DNA of 13,691 nucleotides from CAZYXO01 sp964651315 (GCA_964651315.1 CAZYXO010000026.1:1-13691), one strand, 5' to 3'. Positions 5,093-13,549 are shown, counted from the first letter of the stretch. Numbers and translations: made by a program. The notes: a model not told the origin generated them from the letters alone.

Positions 5093-7139
5093 TTAACACC
5101 TCAAAATTAATAACTTTATCAAATAAATTACGATGATCTTTATGTGTGACATATAAAATAGTTTTATCATGAAAATAGTCTCTTATATCTTTAATTATTT
5201 TACTTTCCAGATTATAATCTACTTCACTTAATGCTTCATCTAATATGATTATCGAACTATTTTTTAATAATGCTCTTGCCAAAATAATTCGTTGTCTTTC
5301 TCCTCCCGAGATATTAGTTGAATCACTATCTAAACATGAATACATTCCCAGTCTTTTATTCTTAATAATTTCTTCAATTCGACATATTTTACATATTTCA
5401 CTTATTTTCTCCACACTTATTTCCCGATTAAGAACTATATTATTCATAATCGTATCATCTATTAACTTTTCATTCTGACTTACATAAGTTATATTATCTC
5501 TAATAGTATTTAAGGTGTATTCTTGGATACTCACTTTTCCTATTAAAATATTCCCTTTATTCATATCCATTAAACGATATAACAACTTACACAATGTACT
5601 TTTACCACTACCACTTTTACCCCATAAACACACATGTTTATTCTTCTCAATTAACATATTCTTATTTTTTAAAATATAATTAAAATCATTATAAGAATAA
5701 TCAATATTATTAAAAACTATATCACCATTAATAAACTCATTCGTTTCTTTTAAATCCTCCTCTTTTAAACATATAAACTCATTTATTTTATCAATAGTTG
5801 CTTTTAAATAATTATATTTTGGAATAATTTCCACACATGATTTAATTGGTTCAAAGAAATATAGTAGTAAACTATTAAAAGTTATCAAATTAATTACAGT
5901 TAATTCATTTTTTATTATTAAATAAAATCCGACAGTATTTAAGGTAAATATACCTAGTTCTAATATACTATTTTTTAAGATATTCTGAATATTCATTATT
6001 TTATTCAAATCAAAATTATCTTTTAAAAACTTAACTAATTTTATTTCTATTTTAAATAGAGAATCATCAATTATATTTAAGTTTTTAATACTATCAAGTA
6101 CATTAACATTTTCAATTAATTGTGAATTAAAATCTGTTTCATATTCTATGTTATTTACTATTCTTCTGTATAAGTATTTATTTATTATAATACCAATAAT
6201 AGAATAAATTATCACAACCAAGAAAAGAATTAAAAAAAGCTGCTTATTTATTCTATAAAGAATAATCATAGATATGAATGTTAAAATAGAATTTAAGAAG
6301 ATTGAAACAAATATTTCACTGAATAAGGCCTTTATATTATATAATTCAGTTACTCTTGTTGTTATCTCTCCTACCTTTCTACTTTTAACCATATTTAGAG
6401 GAAGGTAAAAGATATGTTTAATAAAATCCATTATTAATGTTACATCGATATTTTTATTTAAATAGTTTTCATAATACTCTTTATAATACATAAATAGTAT
6501 TTTACTGATATTAAATATTAAAAATACAAAAATTATATATTTGATTTTAGAAATATCATATCCAGCACTGATTGAATCAATAACTGCTTTAAAATATAAG
6601 TTGCATAAAATAGATACAATAGTTAAAAATATACTTGTAATTATTATTTTTTTGAAAGAATTTTTATTCTTATGAATTATTATTTTTATTAGGGTAAATA
6701 GAGTATTTTTATTATCATATTTTAATATTTTATTTTGAGGGTAGAAGTTAATTATAAAATTAGTCCATATACTTTTAAATTCTTCTATTTTCATTATCTT
6801 TTTACCACAACTTGGATCCATTAATATTACTTTATCCTTTTTTATTTCATATACTACTACAAAGTGACTTAAATTATTGATATGTACTTGAGCGATAAAT
6901 GGTACTATTAAACTATTATTTAATTCTTTATTTTCAATTCTAGCACCATAAGCATCAAAACCATATTTCTTTGCAGTTTTGATTAGATTATAAGCTGTTG
7001 TTCCTTCAATTGTCGTGTTTGCATCAATTCGTATTTTTTCAATAGGAACATATCCTCCATAATGTTTTATTACGGATTGCAAACATGCTGGTCCACAATC
7101 TCTTAAATCATGTTGAATAACTATTACATTTTTATTCAA
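5076..7139 (-). CDS. Peptidase-containing ABC exporter (C39 domain, bacteriocin export/processing)
   Basis: The 687-aa protein fuses three modules. Residues 1-~130 are a C39 cysteine peptidase with oxyanion Q9, catalytic C15 (in DLRDCGPACL), H92 (NNLSHFVVV) and D108 (MDPSCG). Residues ~160-440 are the six-helix membrane domain. The nucleotide-binding domain has Walker A GKSGSGKS at 507-514, signature SGGERQR from 611, Walker B ILDEA with D634 and E635, and the switch H666. All key residues are present. Such exporters cut double-glycine leaders at the cytoplasmic face and pump the core peptide out. The two GG-leader peptides downstream are the evident substrates. The start is TTG at 7139-7137, 9 bases after GGGAGGT; the C39 domain needs this N-terminus and no ATG is available. 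Confidence 0.95.
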   Translation of the reverse strand: MNKNVIVIQHDLRDCGPACLQSVIKHYGGYVPIEKIRIDANTTIEGTTAYNLIKTAKKYGFDAYGARIENKELNNSLIVPFIAQVHINNLSHFVVVYEIKKDKVILMDPSCGKKIMKIEEFKSIWTNFIINFYPQNKILKYDNKNTLFTLIKIIIHKNKNSFKKIIITSIFLTIVSILCNLYFKAVIDSISAGYDISKIKYIIFVFLIFNISKILFMYYKEYYENYLNKNIDVTLIMDFIKHIFYLPLNMVKSRKVGEITTRVTELYNIKALFSEIFVSIFLNSILTFISMIILYRINKQLFLILFLVVIIYSIIGIIINKYLYRRIVNNIEYETDFNSQLIENVNVLDSIKNLNIIDDSLFKIEIKLVKFLKDNFDLNKIMNIQNILKNSILELGIFTLNTVGFYLIIKNELTVINLITFNSLLLYFFEPIKSCVEIIPKYNYLKATIDKINEFICLKEEDLKETNEFINGDIVFNNIDYSYNDFNYILKNKNMLIEKNKHVCLWGKSGSGKSTLCKLLYRLMDMNKGNILIGKVSIQEYTLNTIRDNITYVSQNEKLIDDTIMNNIVLNREISVEKISEICKICRIEEIIKNKRLGMYSCLDSDSTNISGGERQRIILARALLKNSSIIILDEALSEVDYNLESKIIKDIRDYFHDKTILYVTHKDHRNLFDKVINFEVLNERVC

Positions 7140-7230
7140 AATATTTTACCTCCCTTCAATAATAATATATCCCGTCGAGGCTTGATTTCCTTTTTTATTT
7201 TGAAACTTTTTTGCTTTTTTTGAAATTAGC

Positions 7231-7263
7231 CGAAAATCTGTATACAGATTTCCAAAATCTGCA
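7231..7263. promoter_or_regulatory. Operator-like palindrome and direct repeat upstream of the exporter
   Basis: AAATCTGTATACAGATTT (7234-7251) is a perfect 18-bp palindrome. AAAATCTG occurs at 7233-7240 and again at 7254-7261, exactly 21 bp apart, so both copies face the same side of the helix. The element lies between the exporter's promoter and its start codon, where a repressor could block transcription. Direct repeats with a 21-bp period are also the layout used by LytTR-type bacteriocin regulators. No regulator gene is in the window. Confidence 0.5.
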
Positions 7264-7280
7264 AAAATAAAAATGTAAAG

Positions 7281-7310
7281 AATGTAAACTTATCGTTAAT
7301 AAAATGTCAA
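7281..7310 (-). promoter_or_regulatory. Candidate promoter of the bacteriocin operon
   Basis: A perfect TTGACA (7310-7305) is followed after 18 bases by TACATT (7286-7281), a 4/6 match to the -10. Transcription would start near 7274, leaving a leader of about 135 bases that contains the operator-like element. The weak -10 would fit a regulated promoter. Confidence 0.5.
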
Positions 7311-7343
7311 AATATATTTCACTATTAGTAAACTGTTTTATTA

Positions 7344-7374
7344 ATAAAAAAAGAAAATAAATTAATATTTTCTT
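7344..7374 (-). terminator. Terminator after the signal peptidase gene
   Basis: On the minus strand AAGAAAATA, a 6-base loop and TATTTTCTT (7374-7351) runs directly into seven T (7350-7344), 12 bases after the signal peptidase stop. It closes the surface-protein/SipW unit. Confidence 0.75.
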
Positions 7375-7385
7375 GTCCATTTTTT

Positions 7386-8048
7386 TTATTTACGATTATA
7401 AAATTCTTTTTTCTTTTTTGGTAACTCTAAACGTTTTTCTTTATCATCCGATTGTTTATCTCCCTTTTTTTTAAAATTAGACAGTTTTATAATTTTTAAT
7501 ATATCTTTAACTATAATAAATAATGCTGGAATTAATACACATATTAACCATCCGCCTTTACTTGCAATAAAGAATTGTAATCTACCAAGTTGTGGTATTT
7601 TAAACCATACTTTACCGATAACATTCTCATATGGTGCAGTAGAAGAATCTGTAGTTAAGTTGTTATCTCCTTTAGTACGATATGATATTGTTCCATCTCC
7701 ATCATTTACTATTTCTACTACTCTATGTGTTACAGTCATTCCTGAAGATATACTACTTGTCGAAATAAATGTTATTACATCATTTACTTTTATATCTTCT
7801 TTTTTATCCACTCTTAAATCAACAATTGTATCATATACATTTAAATTGGGAACCATACTAGGACTTACGATTGTATATAAAGCAAATTTAGGTTCAAATT
7901 TATCTCCTTTAGTAGCATATAATCTCATACTTACTGCATAGTAAAGAAGTAGTGCTCCAATTATGATTAATATTGTGAAAATAACCCATGAAATTATTGT
8001 CATAATATTTTTTAAAACACTTTTTGGAGTTCTCTTTTTCTCAAACAT
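7386..8048 (-). CDS. Signal peptidase I, SipW/ER-type
   Basis: This is a 220-aa membrane serine protease of the S26 family that removes signal peptides at the outer face of the membrane. Numbering from the ATG at 8048, it has TM1 at ~17-40, the active-site box VSPSMVP with catalytic Ser64, VTHRVVEI with His108, the GDNN motif at 127-130, and a second membrane segment near 166-182. It ends in a long basic cytoplasmic tail. The Ser-His pair rather than Ser-Lys marks the SipW/eukaryotic-archaeal branch, whose Bacillus member processes the matrix proteins TasA and TapA. An ATG 9 bases upstream (8057) leaves only 1 base after AAAGGG, so 8048 (10 bases) is preferred. It lies 47 bases after the repeat-rich surface protein gene, its likely operon partner and substrate. 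Confidence 0.9.
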   Translation of the reverse strand: MFEKKRTPKSVLKNIMTIISWVIFTILIIIGALLLYYAVSMRLYATKGDKFEPKFALYTIVSPSMVPNLNVYDTIVDLRVDKKEDIKVNDVITFISTSSISSGMTVTHRVVEIVNDGDGTISYRTKGDNNLTTDSSTAPYENVIGKVWFKIPQLGRLQFFIASKGGWLICVLIPALFIIVKDILKIIKLSNFKKKGDKQSDDKEKRLELPKKKKEFYNRK

Positions 8049-8095
8049 TCTAGTCATTCCCTTTCATTGTAATACTTTTTATTCTTTTTTATTCT

Positions 8096-9526
8096 TTAAT
8101 CTAACAAGTTTACTTCAACACTTGCTATTAATGTTTTTCCAGCATCTACATTTTGATTTTCATCTGGTTTATCGATAAATTCTAAAGTTAAATTATATCG
8201 ATATGTAAATTTTGGAGGTATTTTAATAACTTTAATTACTTCATCACTATAAGGCATTAATCCTTTATTTTTAAGTATTCCATCTTCTCTTAATTCATAA
8301 TATAAATCATTTGCTGGTGTAAATTCATTTCTTATATTAGTATATTTTATTTCATATGATATATATTCTGATGTATTATTACTTACGCTTAATATCGTAT
8401 TATTTTTCCAACCTGGTTCAACTGCAACACTTTCGATTACTTTACCATAATGAGTAAATACCATTTCATCAATATTAGCAATTCCACCATAATTAATTGA
8501 ACAATTACTTACGCAAACTAAATTATCGTTTGGAGTTAAATTCATATCAGGAACTCCATCATTATTTGTATCACAATTACCAATACAAACATCATTTTCA
8601 TCAACAATATTTAAATCTGGTATTCCATCATTATTTGTGTCACAATTTCTAATACATTTACCACTATTATCGGTTATATTTATCCTATCGCAATTTTCAT
8701 CGCATACTAAATCTCCATTTGTATCAATATTTATATCTGGTTTACGATCTTTATCCATATCAATGTTTAAATCTGGTTTTCCATCGTTATTTGTATCAAT
8801 AAATAAATCAGCATAGCCATCATTATCAATATCAATATTTATATCAGGATATCCATCATTATTTGTGTCTTGATTCAATATTGTTCCATTTTCTCCTGGC
8901 TTATTAATTGGATTAGTTATATTACCATTTTCATCTTCAACATTAAACGTTGGTATTCCATCCCCATAGTAATCAACATTTTTACTTGGTTTATCACTAT
9001 TTCCCTCAGTTATATTTGTATCTGGTATTCCATCACCATCTGTATCTATATTAATATCGGCTTTACCATCTTTATTTGTATCAATATTAATTTCAGGAAT
9101 ACAGTCGTCATTAGTATCTAAATTTAAATTTGGTATTCCATCATTATTAAAATCTATATTTGTTTTTGGTACTCCCGACGATGAATTACAAGTACAGTTT
9201 CTAATACATTTTCCACTATTATCAAGTATATCAATTCGATTTATATTGTTTTTTCCGTCCCCTATTTTATCCACTTCAAACCTCGGAACATTATCACCAT
9301 GATAATCAATATTTTTATCAACTTTCCCATCATTATCCACATCACAATTAACTTTACAACTTGGATCAATTGGTGATGGCACATTTGAATTCAATAAATA
9401 AAACGCATATGTACTAATTGATACTCCAATAAATAGAAGAATTAAGATTATCCATAAAAATAGACCACCTTTTTTATCTTCTTCTTCTAGTAATCTATAT
9501 TCTCTTTGTATACCATTATGTTTCAT
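8096..9526 (-). CDS. Membrane-anchored surface protein with calcium-binding Asp/Asn repeats and CxxNC motifs
   Basis: An open frame reaches back to 9607, but that start lies upstream of the preceding gene's terminator and the promoter. The ATG at 9526 follows AAAGTGGG by 6 bases, giving 476 aa. A basic/acidic head is followed by one hydrophobic segment at ~22-44 ending STYAFY, similar to the TYAYFSD region of SipW substrates. Residues ~61-335 are tandem units like DTNNDGIPDLNID, with DxDxDG-type loops as in thrombospondin type-3 and EF-hand-like repeats. Six units are introduced by CxxNC (for example KCIRNCD). The C-terminal ~130 residues form a probable beta domain (VSNNTSEYISYEIKYTN) resembling TasA/camelysin-type extracellular domains. 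The signal peptidase gene follows. A calcium-stabilised surface or matrix role is inferred. Confidence 0.85.
   Translation of the reverse strand: MKHNGIQREYRLLEEEDKKGGLFLWIILILLFIGVSISTYAFYLLNSNVPSPIDPSCKVNCDVDNDGKVDKNIDYHGDNVPRFEVDKIGDGKNNINRIDILDNSGKCIRNCTCNSSSGVPKTNIDFNNDGIPNLNLDTNDDCIPEINIDTNKDGKADINIDTDGDGIPDTNITEGNSDKPSKNVDYYGDGIPTFNVEDENGNITNPINKPGENGTILNQDTNNDGYPDINIDIDNDGYADLFIDTNNDGKPDLNIDMDKDRKPDINIDTNGDLVCDENCDRINITDNSGKCIRNCDTNNDGIPDLNIVDENDVCIGNCDTNNDGVPDMNLTPNDNLVCVSNCSINYGGIANIDEMVFTHYGKVIESVAVEPGWKNNTILSVSNNTSEYISYEIKYTNIRNEFTPANDLYYELREDGILKNKGLMPYSDEVIKVIKIPPKFTYRYNLTLEFIDKPDENQNVDAGKTLIASVEVNLLD
8522..9346 (-). repeat. Coding tandem repeats for DxNNDGxPDxNID units
   Basis: The plus strand shows recurring CCATCATTATTTGTATCAAT-like blocks, the reverse complement of codons for DTNNDGxPDxN. 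Units are about 12-13 codons, with longer spacers between groups. The phrase DNSGKCIRNC occurs twice, about 190 residues apart, which suggests internal duplication. Such DNA can expand or contract by recombination and can be collapsed in assemblies. Confidence 0.8.
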
Positions 9527-9553
9527 ACTAAACCCACTTTCTAGTATACATAA

Positions 9554-9562
9554 AGTATAACA
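9554..9562 (-). promoter_or_regulatory. Extended -10 of the repeat-protein/signal peptidase unit
   Basis: Reading on the minus strand, TGTTATACT lies within CATGTTATACTTTATG, 28 bases before the ATG at 9526. Nearly the same block, CATGCTATACTTTAT, precedes the other surface-protein gene. A second TATACT (9547-9542) lies 12 bases further on and could serve instead. The -35 region would fall inside the preceding terminator hairpin. Confidence 0.55.
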
Positions 9563-9564
9563 TG

Positions 9565-9592
9565 AAAAAAGGTCTAATAAAAGACCTTTTTT
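9565..9592 (-). terminator. Terminator after the 486-aa surface protein gene
   Basis: AAAAAAGGTCT pairs over 11 bases with AGACCTTTTTT (9565-9575 with 9582-9592) around a 6-base loop, 7 bases past the stop at 9600. T runs lie on both sides. Confidence 0.85.
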
Positions 9593-9599
9593 ATTTTTT

Positions 9600-11060
9600 T
9601 TACTCAATTGTACTAAACATATTCATTAATTTTGAATTTTGTAATGCATTCATTAAATTATTCATTATTGTATTCATATTTTCTTCCGTTAAACTATTAT
9701 AATTTATAGCATTAGTTGTATTTATTTTTTCTATATTTGTCTTTGGTAATAATTCATAATTAAGTTTAACATTATAATTTATATTTTCTAAAGTAGCATT
9801 AACTGTTAAAATACCATTATATTTGTTAGTTGATTCAGATATTACATTAATATTTTCATCTCCATCAGATAATTTTACATTCAAATTACCTTTTTTATTA
9901 TCTAATTCAATTTCAATATTTGTTTCATCCATTTCACATTTCAAAGTTAGTTTTTCATCTTTATAAGTTCCAGTTGCTATTTCTTCATTATTCATAGTAA
10001 TTTTAACTTTTTCATTAATTACTAAAACTTTAAATTCTTCATTATTTGATTTTAACCCAAATCCTGCTAATTTATTAGTGAATCCAGAAACATAAAGATT
10101 TATATCTCCTTCTTCAAAATTTTCATATTTATCTGCTGATTTTAATTCATTTATAACTTCTTTAATATCATTTAATGTAACACTATCATTAGTTTTTTTA
10201 GCATATTTTAAGATAATATTTAAAAATTCATTGTCATTTAGTAAATATTCAACTATTTTAGCATCCATTTCTTTAGCATTTGCTTCATTATACTTAAGTA
10301 CTATTTTAGTTACTTTTGCATCTTTTCCATCAACAGTTACAGTTTCGCTTACTTTTTCTAAATATTTTTTATCAATACTTTTAACAATTGCATCTTTAAA
10401 TGTTTTAACAATATATTTATAATCCGTTAACATATTTTCCATCTCTAAATCAATATCTGGTAATTCAGTTAATCCCTCAATTTGCACTACTCGATAAAAT
10501 AATTTTTGACTTTGTAAATAAACATTTTTATCTTTAATGTAAGCAAGAATATTAATTAATGCTTTATTGTCTTCATTTAAAGTTATATTTGCACTATATT
10601 CTTTATTTTTATAATCCATGCCTGCATTTATATTAAATGAAGCAACACTTAAATCTTTAAGAAATGGATCACTTGATGATGCAGAAATAGTAGATTTTAC
10701 CATTAATGGTTTTGTAAATAATTCTGCTTCTTTGATAAATTTATCAGTTTCATCAATAGTTTCAATTATTTCATTACCTATTCCATCAATTGCTCTTTTA
10801 TAAATATTTTCTGTATTATTAAATACTAAGAAATAGTATCCAATTAAACCTCCTATTAAAGCAATTACAATTAATAATATGATTAATCCTAATTTTCCTT
10901 TCTTTTTTTCTTCTGGTGGTAGAGTATTTACTGGTTCAATAACTTGTTGTGGTATTGGTTCAGTATGTAATACCTCCGTTACTTCAGGACTTTGTGGTGT
11001 AGTATTTACAACATTATTCTCCGGAAGTGTATTTAAACCTTCTACATTTTCATTTTCCAT
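9600..11060 (-). CDS. Membrane-anchored extracellular protein, 486 aa, unknown function
   Basis: The N-terminal ~50 residues are polar and proline-rich (PENNVVNTTPQSPEV, PEEKKKGK). They precede a single membrane helix at ~57-80 (LGLIILLIVIALIGGLIGYYF), so most of the protein (81-486) should be outside. That part has helices near 85-120 (IYKRAIDGIGNEIIETIDE) and then many alternating beta strands (YSANITLNEDN, VTVDGKDAKVTKIVLKY, TLKCEMDETNIEIELD, GILTVNATLENINYNVKLNYEL). The tail is methionine/asparagine-rich. The pattern recalls beta-sheet lipoprotein or LolA-like folds found in anchored proteins of low-GC Gram-positives, but no named family is certain. The ATG at 11058 follows GAGAGGAG by 8 bases. 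It has its own promoter and terminator. Confidence 0.85.
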   Translation of the reverse strand: MENENVEGLNTLPENNVVNTTPQSPEVTEVLHTEPIPQQVIEPVNTLPPEEKKKGKLGLIILLIVIALIGGLIGYYFLVFNNTENIYKRAIDGIGNEIIETIDETDKFIKEAELFTKPLMVKSTISASSSDPFLKDLSVASFNINAGMDYKNKEYSANITLNEDNKALINILAYIKDKNVYLQSQKLFYRVVQIEGLTELPDIDLEMENMLTDYKYIVKTFKDAIVKSIDKKYLEKVSETVTVDGKDAKVTKIVLKYNEANAKEMDAKIVEYLLNDNEFLNIILKYAKKTNDSVTLNDIKEVINELKSADKYENFEEGDINLYVSGFTNKLAGFGLKSNNEEFKVLVINEKVKITMNNEEIATGTYKDEKLTLKCEMDETNIEIELDNKKGNLNVKLSDGDENINVISESTNKYNGILTVNATLENINYNVKLNYELLPKTNIEKINTTNAINYNSLTEENMNTIMNNLMNALQNSKLMNMFSTIE

Positions 11061-11088
11061 TTTTTAAACTCCTCTCAATTATAAATAA

Positions 11089-11097
11089 AGTATAGCA
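11089..11097 (-). promoter_or_regulatory. Extended -10 of the 486-aa surface protein gene
   Basis: On the minus strand TGCTATACT (11097-11089) lies within TTTTTCATGCTATACTTTAT, 28 bases before the ATG. The same block with one change precedes the repeat-rich surface protein at the same distance from its start, suggesting common expression. No good -35 is seen. Confidence 0.6.
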
Positions 11098-11198
11098 TGA
11101 AAAATTGTCGAATTAAAGTATTTTTATATTGCATCTGTAATAATTTCTTTTTCAAATACTTTTTAGATATCGTTAATTCATGTACTATCTTCTAAATA

Positions 11199-13517
11199 CT
11201 AATTAATCCATTGCCATTCTATTATTTCTGGCATATCTGTCCCATGTTTTTCAATATATTTTTGATGTTTTTGTAATTTATCTTCACAATAATTTTTTAG
11301 TTCTTGATTATCTTCTTCGATATATTTTAAAACATCTAAGACTAAATGATAACGATCAAGTTTATTTTGAACACGCATATCAAATGGAGTTGTTATTGTT
11401 CCTTCTTCGATATAACCGTGAACATGTAAGTTATCATTTTTTCTTTTATATGTTAATTGATGAATTAAGTTAGGATAGCCATGAAATGCGAAGATAATTG
11501 GTTTATCTTTTGTAAATAATTTATCATATTCTGCTTCTGTTAAACCATGTGGATGTTTTGTTTTCGATTCTAATTTCATTAAATCAATTACATTTACAAC
11601 TCTTATTTTTAAATTTGGCATAAATTCTTTTAAGATAGAAACACTTGCAAGAACTTCTAATGTTGGAGTGTCTCCAGCACATGCTAAGATAACATCAGGA
11701 TTTTTTCCTTTATTTGTACTAGCCCATTCCCAAGTATCAATTCCTTTTGTACAGTGGGTAACGGTATCTTTCATATTTAACCATTGCATTTTTGGGTGTT
11801 TACTTGCTACTACTACATTTATATAATTTTTAGTTTGTAAAATATGATCAACTGTACATATTAAGGAATTAGCATCATATGGTAAATATATTCTTGCAAC
11901 ATCACTTTTTTTTGTCACAATATGATTTAAAAATCCAGGATCTTGATGCGTAAAACCATTATGATCTTGCTGCCAGCAATGACTTGATAAAATGTAATTT
12001 AAAGAGGAAATATCTTTACGCCACGGAAGTTCGCCACAAACTTTTAACCATTTTGCATGCTGACTAGTCATCGAATCTACAATTCTTATAAATGCTTCAT
12101 AACTGTGCATTATTCCATGTCTTCCACTTAAAATATATCCTTCTAACATGCCTTCACAAATATGCTCAGACAATATTCCATCAAGTATTCTTCCATTTGG
12201 ACTCAACATTTCATCATTTTTTAAAATTTTCATATTCCACATTTTATTTTCGGCAGAAAAAATATGTTTTAAACGATTTGATATGGCTTCATCTGGTCCA
12301 AAAAGACGAAAATTTGTATTTTTATCATTTAATAAAAATACATCTTTTAAATATCTTCCAAGTTCCATCATATCACTAACTTTTTTCGTTCCCGGATATT
12401 TTAATTCAACCCCATATAATTTAAAATCAGGTAATATTAAATCTTTTAAAAGTAATCCCCCATTTGTACTTTTATTTAATCCCATTAATTGTGATTTATT
12501 TGGTATCAATGCTTTTAACTCATTTTTTAAACTTCCATTTTCATTAAATAGAGTTTCAGGTTTATAACTTCTTAACCAATTTTCTAATCTTTCTAATGTT
12601 TCATCATCTGTTACTTGAAAAGGTATTTGATGTGCTTTATAAGTTCCCACTACTTCTTTTGGACCAGTCATTCCTTTTAAAGATTCAAAGATTATCATTG
12701 GGTATCTTGGTCGAAACATTTTTTCTTTTGCTCTACTTTTTATCAATTTAATTTCTTTAATTACTTTATCCATTACAATAATCATATTTTTATGTAATTC
12801 CATAATATTTTTACCTTTTACATAATATGGATTATAACCCATACCATAAAAATATGCAGTTAATTCATCATGTGTCATTCGACTAAAAATAGATGGATTA
12901 TTTATTTTAAAACCATTTAAATGAAATATCGGTAAAACTATTCCATCAGTAAGTGGATTCATAAATTTATTTATTTGCCAAGATGCTGCAAGTGGTCCTG
13001 TTTCGGCTTCTCCATCACCCACTACGGTTGCAGCGATTAAATCAGGATTATCCAAAACTGCTCCATAAGCATGAGCAAGACTGTAACCTAGTTCGCCCCC
13101 TTCATTAATACTTCCAGGTGTTTCGGGTGCAACATGACTTGAAATACCTCCTGGAAAACTAAAACTTTTCATTAGTTTTTGCATACCTTTTTCATCTTGA
13201 GTAATTTCGGGATATATTTCCGTATAACTTCCTTCTAAATATGTATGAGAAACAAGTGCATTTCCACCATGACCAGGGCCTGAAATATATAACATACTTA
13301 AATTATATTTTTTTATTGCTCTATTTAAATGAGTATAAATAAAATTTTGACCAGGAACTGTACCCCAGTGTCCAACTATTTTTGGCTTTACATCACTTAA
13401 CACTAATTTTCTTTTAAGAAGGGGATTATCCATTAAATAAAGCTGACCTACTGCTAAATAATTTGCAGCATTAAAATAATCATTTAACAATTTTATTTCT
13501 TTCTCTTTTATACCCAT
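11199..13517 (-). CDS. xfp: Phosphoketolase (xylulose-5-phosphate/fructose-6-phosphate)
   Basis: This 772-aa thiamine-diphosphate enzyme splits xylulose 5-phosphate (and in many members fructose 6-phosphate) with phosphate to acetyl phosphate and glyceraldehyde 3-phosphate (or erythrose 4-phosphate). Signatures run in order: GHWGTVPGQNFIYTHLNR from 49 (including H63), ISGPGHGG at 78-85, EGGELGYSLAHAYG at 139-152, and the cofactor motif GDGEAETGPLAASWQ at 167-181. SSHCWQQDHNGFTHQDPG follows in the second half, then the C-terminal transketolase-like domain. Length is slightly below the usual ~790-825 but no domain is missing. The ATG at 13515 has AGGA 7 bases before it. It feeds acetate kinase for ATP or acetyl-CoA synthesis in heterofermentative metabolism. 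It is probably a single-gene transcript. Substrate preference cannot be read from sequence. Confidence 0.97.
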   Translation of the reverse strand: MGIKEKEIKLLNDYFNAANYLAVGQLYLMDNPLLKRKLVLSDVKPKIVGHWGTVPGQNFIYTHLNRAIKKYNLSMLYISGPGHGGNALVSHTYLEGSYTEIYPEITQDEKGMQKLMKSFSFPGGISSHVAPETPGSINEGGELGYSLAHAYGAVLDNPDLIAATVVGDGEAETGPLAASWQINKFMNPLTDGIVLPIFHLNGFKINNPSIFSRMTHDELTAYFYGMGYNPYYVKGKNIMELHKNMIIVMDKVIKEIKLIKSRAKEKMFRPRYPMIIFESLKGMTGPKEVVGTYKAHQIPFQVTDDETLERLENWLRSYKPETLFNENGSLKNELKALIPNKSQLMGLNKSTNGGLLLKDLILPDFKLYGVELKYPGTKKVSDMMELGRYLKDVFLLNDKNTNFRLFGPDEAISNRLKHIFSAENKMWNMKILKNDEMLSPNGRILDGILSEHICEGMLEGYILSGRHGIMHSYEAFIRIVDSMTSQHAKWLKVCGELPWRKDISSLNYILSSHCWQQDHNGFTHQDPGFLNHIVTKKSDVARIYLPYDANSLICTVDHILQTKNYINVVVASKHPKMQWLNMKDTVTHCTKGIDTWEWASTNKGKNPDVILACAGDTPTLEVLASVSILKEFMPNLKIRVVNVIDLMKLESKTKHPHGLTEAEYDKLFTKDKPIIFAFHGYPNLIHQLTYKRKNDNLHVHGYIEEGTITTPFDMRVQNKLDRYHLVLDVLKYIEEDNQELKNYCEDKLQKHQKYIEKHGTDMPEIIEWQWIN

Positions 13518-13540
13518 ATTTTATTCCTACTTTCTTAATT

Positions 13541-13549
13541 ATTATATCA
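13541..13549 (-). promoter_or_regulatory. xfp promoter (extended -10)
   Basis: TGATATAAT on the minus strand (13549-13541), a perfect TGnTATAAT, lies 23 bases before the xfp ATG. A second TATAAT overlaps it (13554-13549). The base 17 upstream gives only TTCTTT as a -35. Confidence 0.6.

Noticed and set aside
7195..7380. Minus-strand open frame of 61 codons between the signal peptidase and the exporter.
   Set aside because: It spans the signal peptidase terminator, the TTGACA promoter and the operator palindrome, has no ribosome site, and its product resembles nothing.
8870..9121. Plus-strand open frame of 83 codons rich in isoleucine and serine.
   Set aside because: It is the antisense shadow of the repetitive Asp/Asn codons of the surface protein.
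8522..9346. Regular short repeats suggestive of a CRISPR array.
   Set aside because: The repeats keep reading frame, vary at third positions, and have no unique equal-length spacers; they are coding repeats.
11115..11164. Inverted repeat AAAGTATTT/AAATACTTT downstream of xfp as its terminator.
   Set aside because: The loop is over 30 bases, the stem is entirely AT-rich apart from one pair, and no T run follows on the minus strand; no clear xfp terminator is seen.
12148..12567. Plus-strand open frame of 139 codons opposite the phosphoketolase gene.
   Set aside because: It is fully antisense to a well-conserved enzyme, lacks a ribosome site and resembles no protein.
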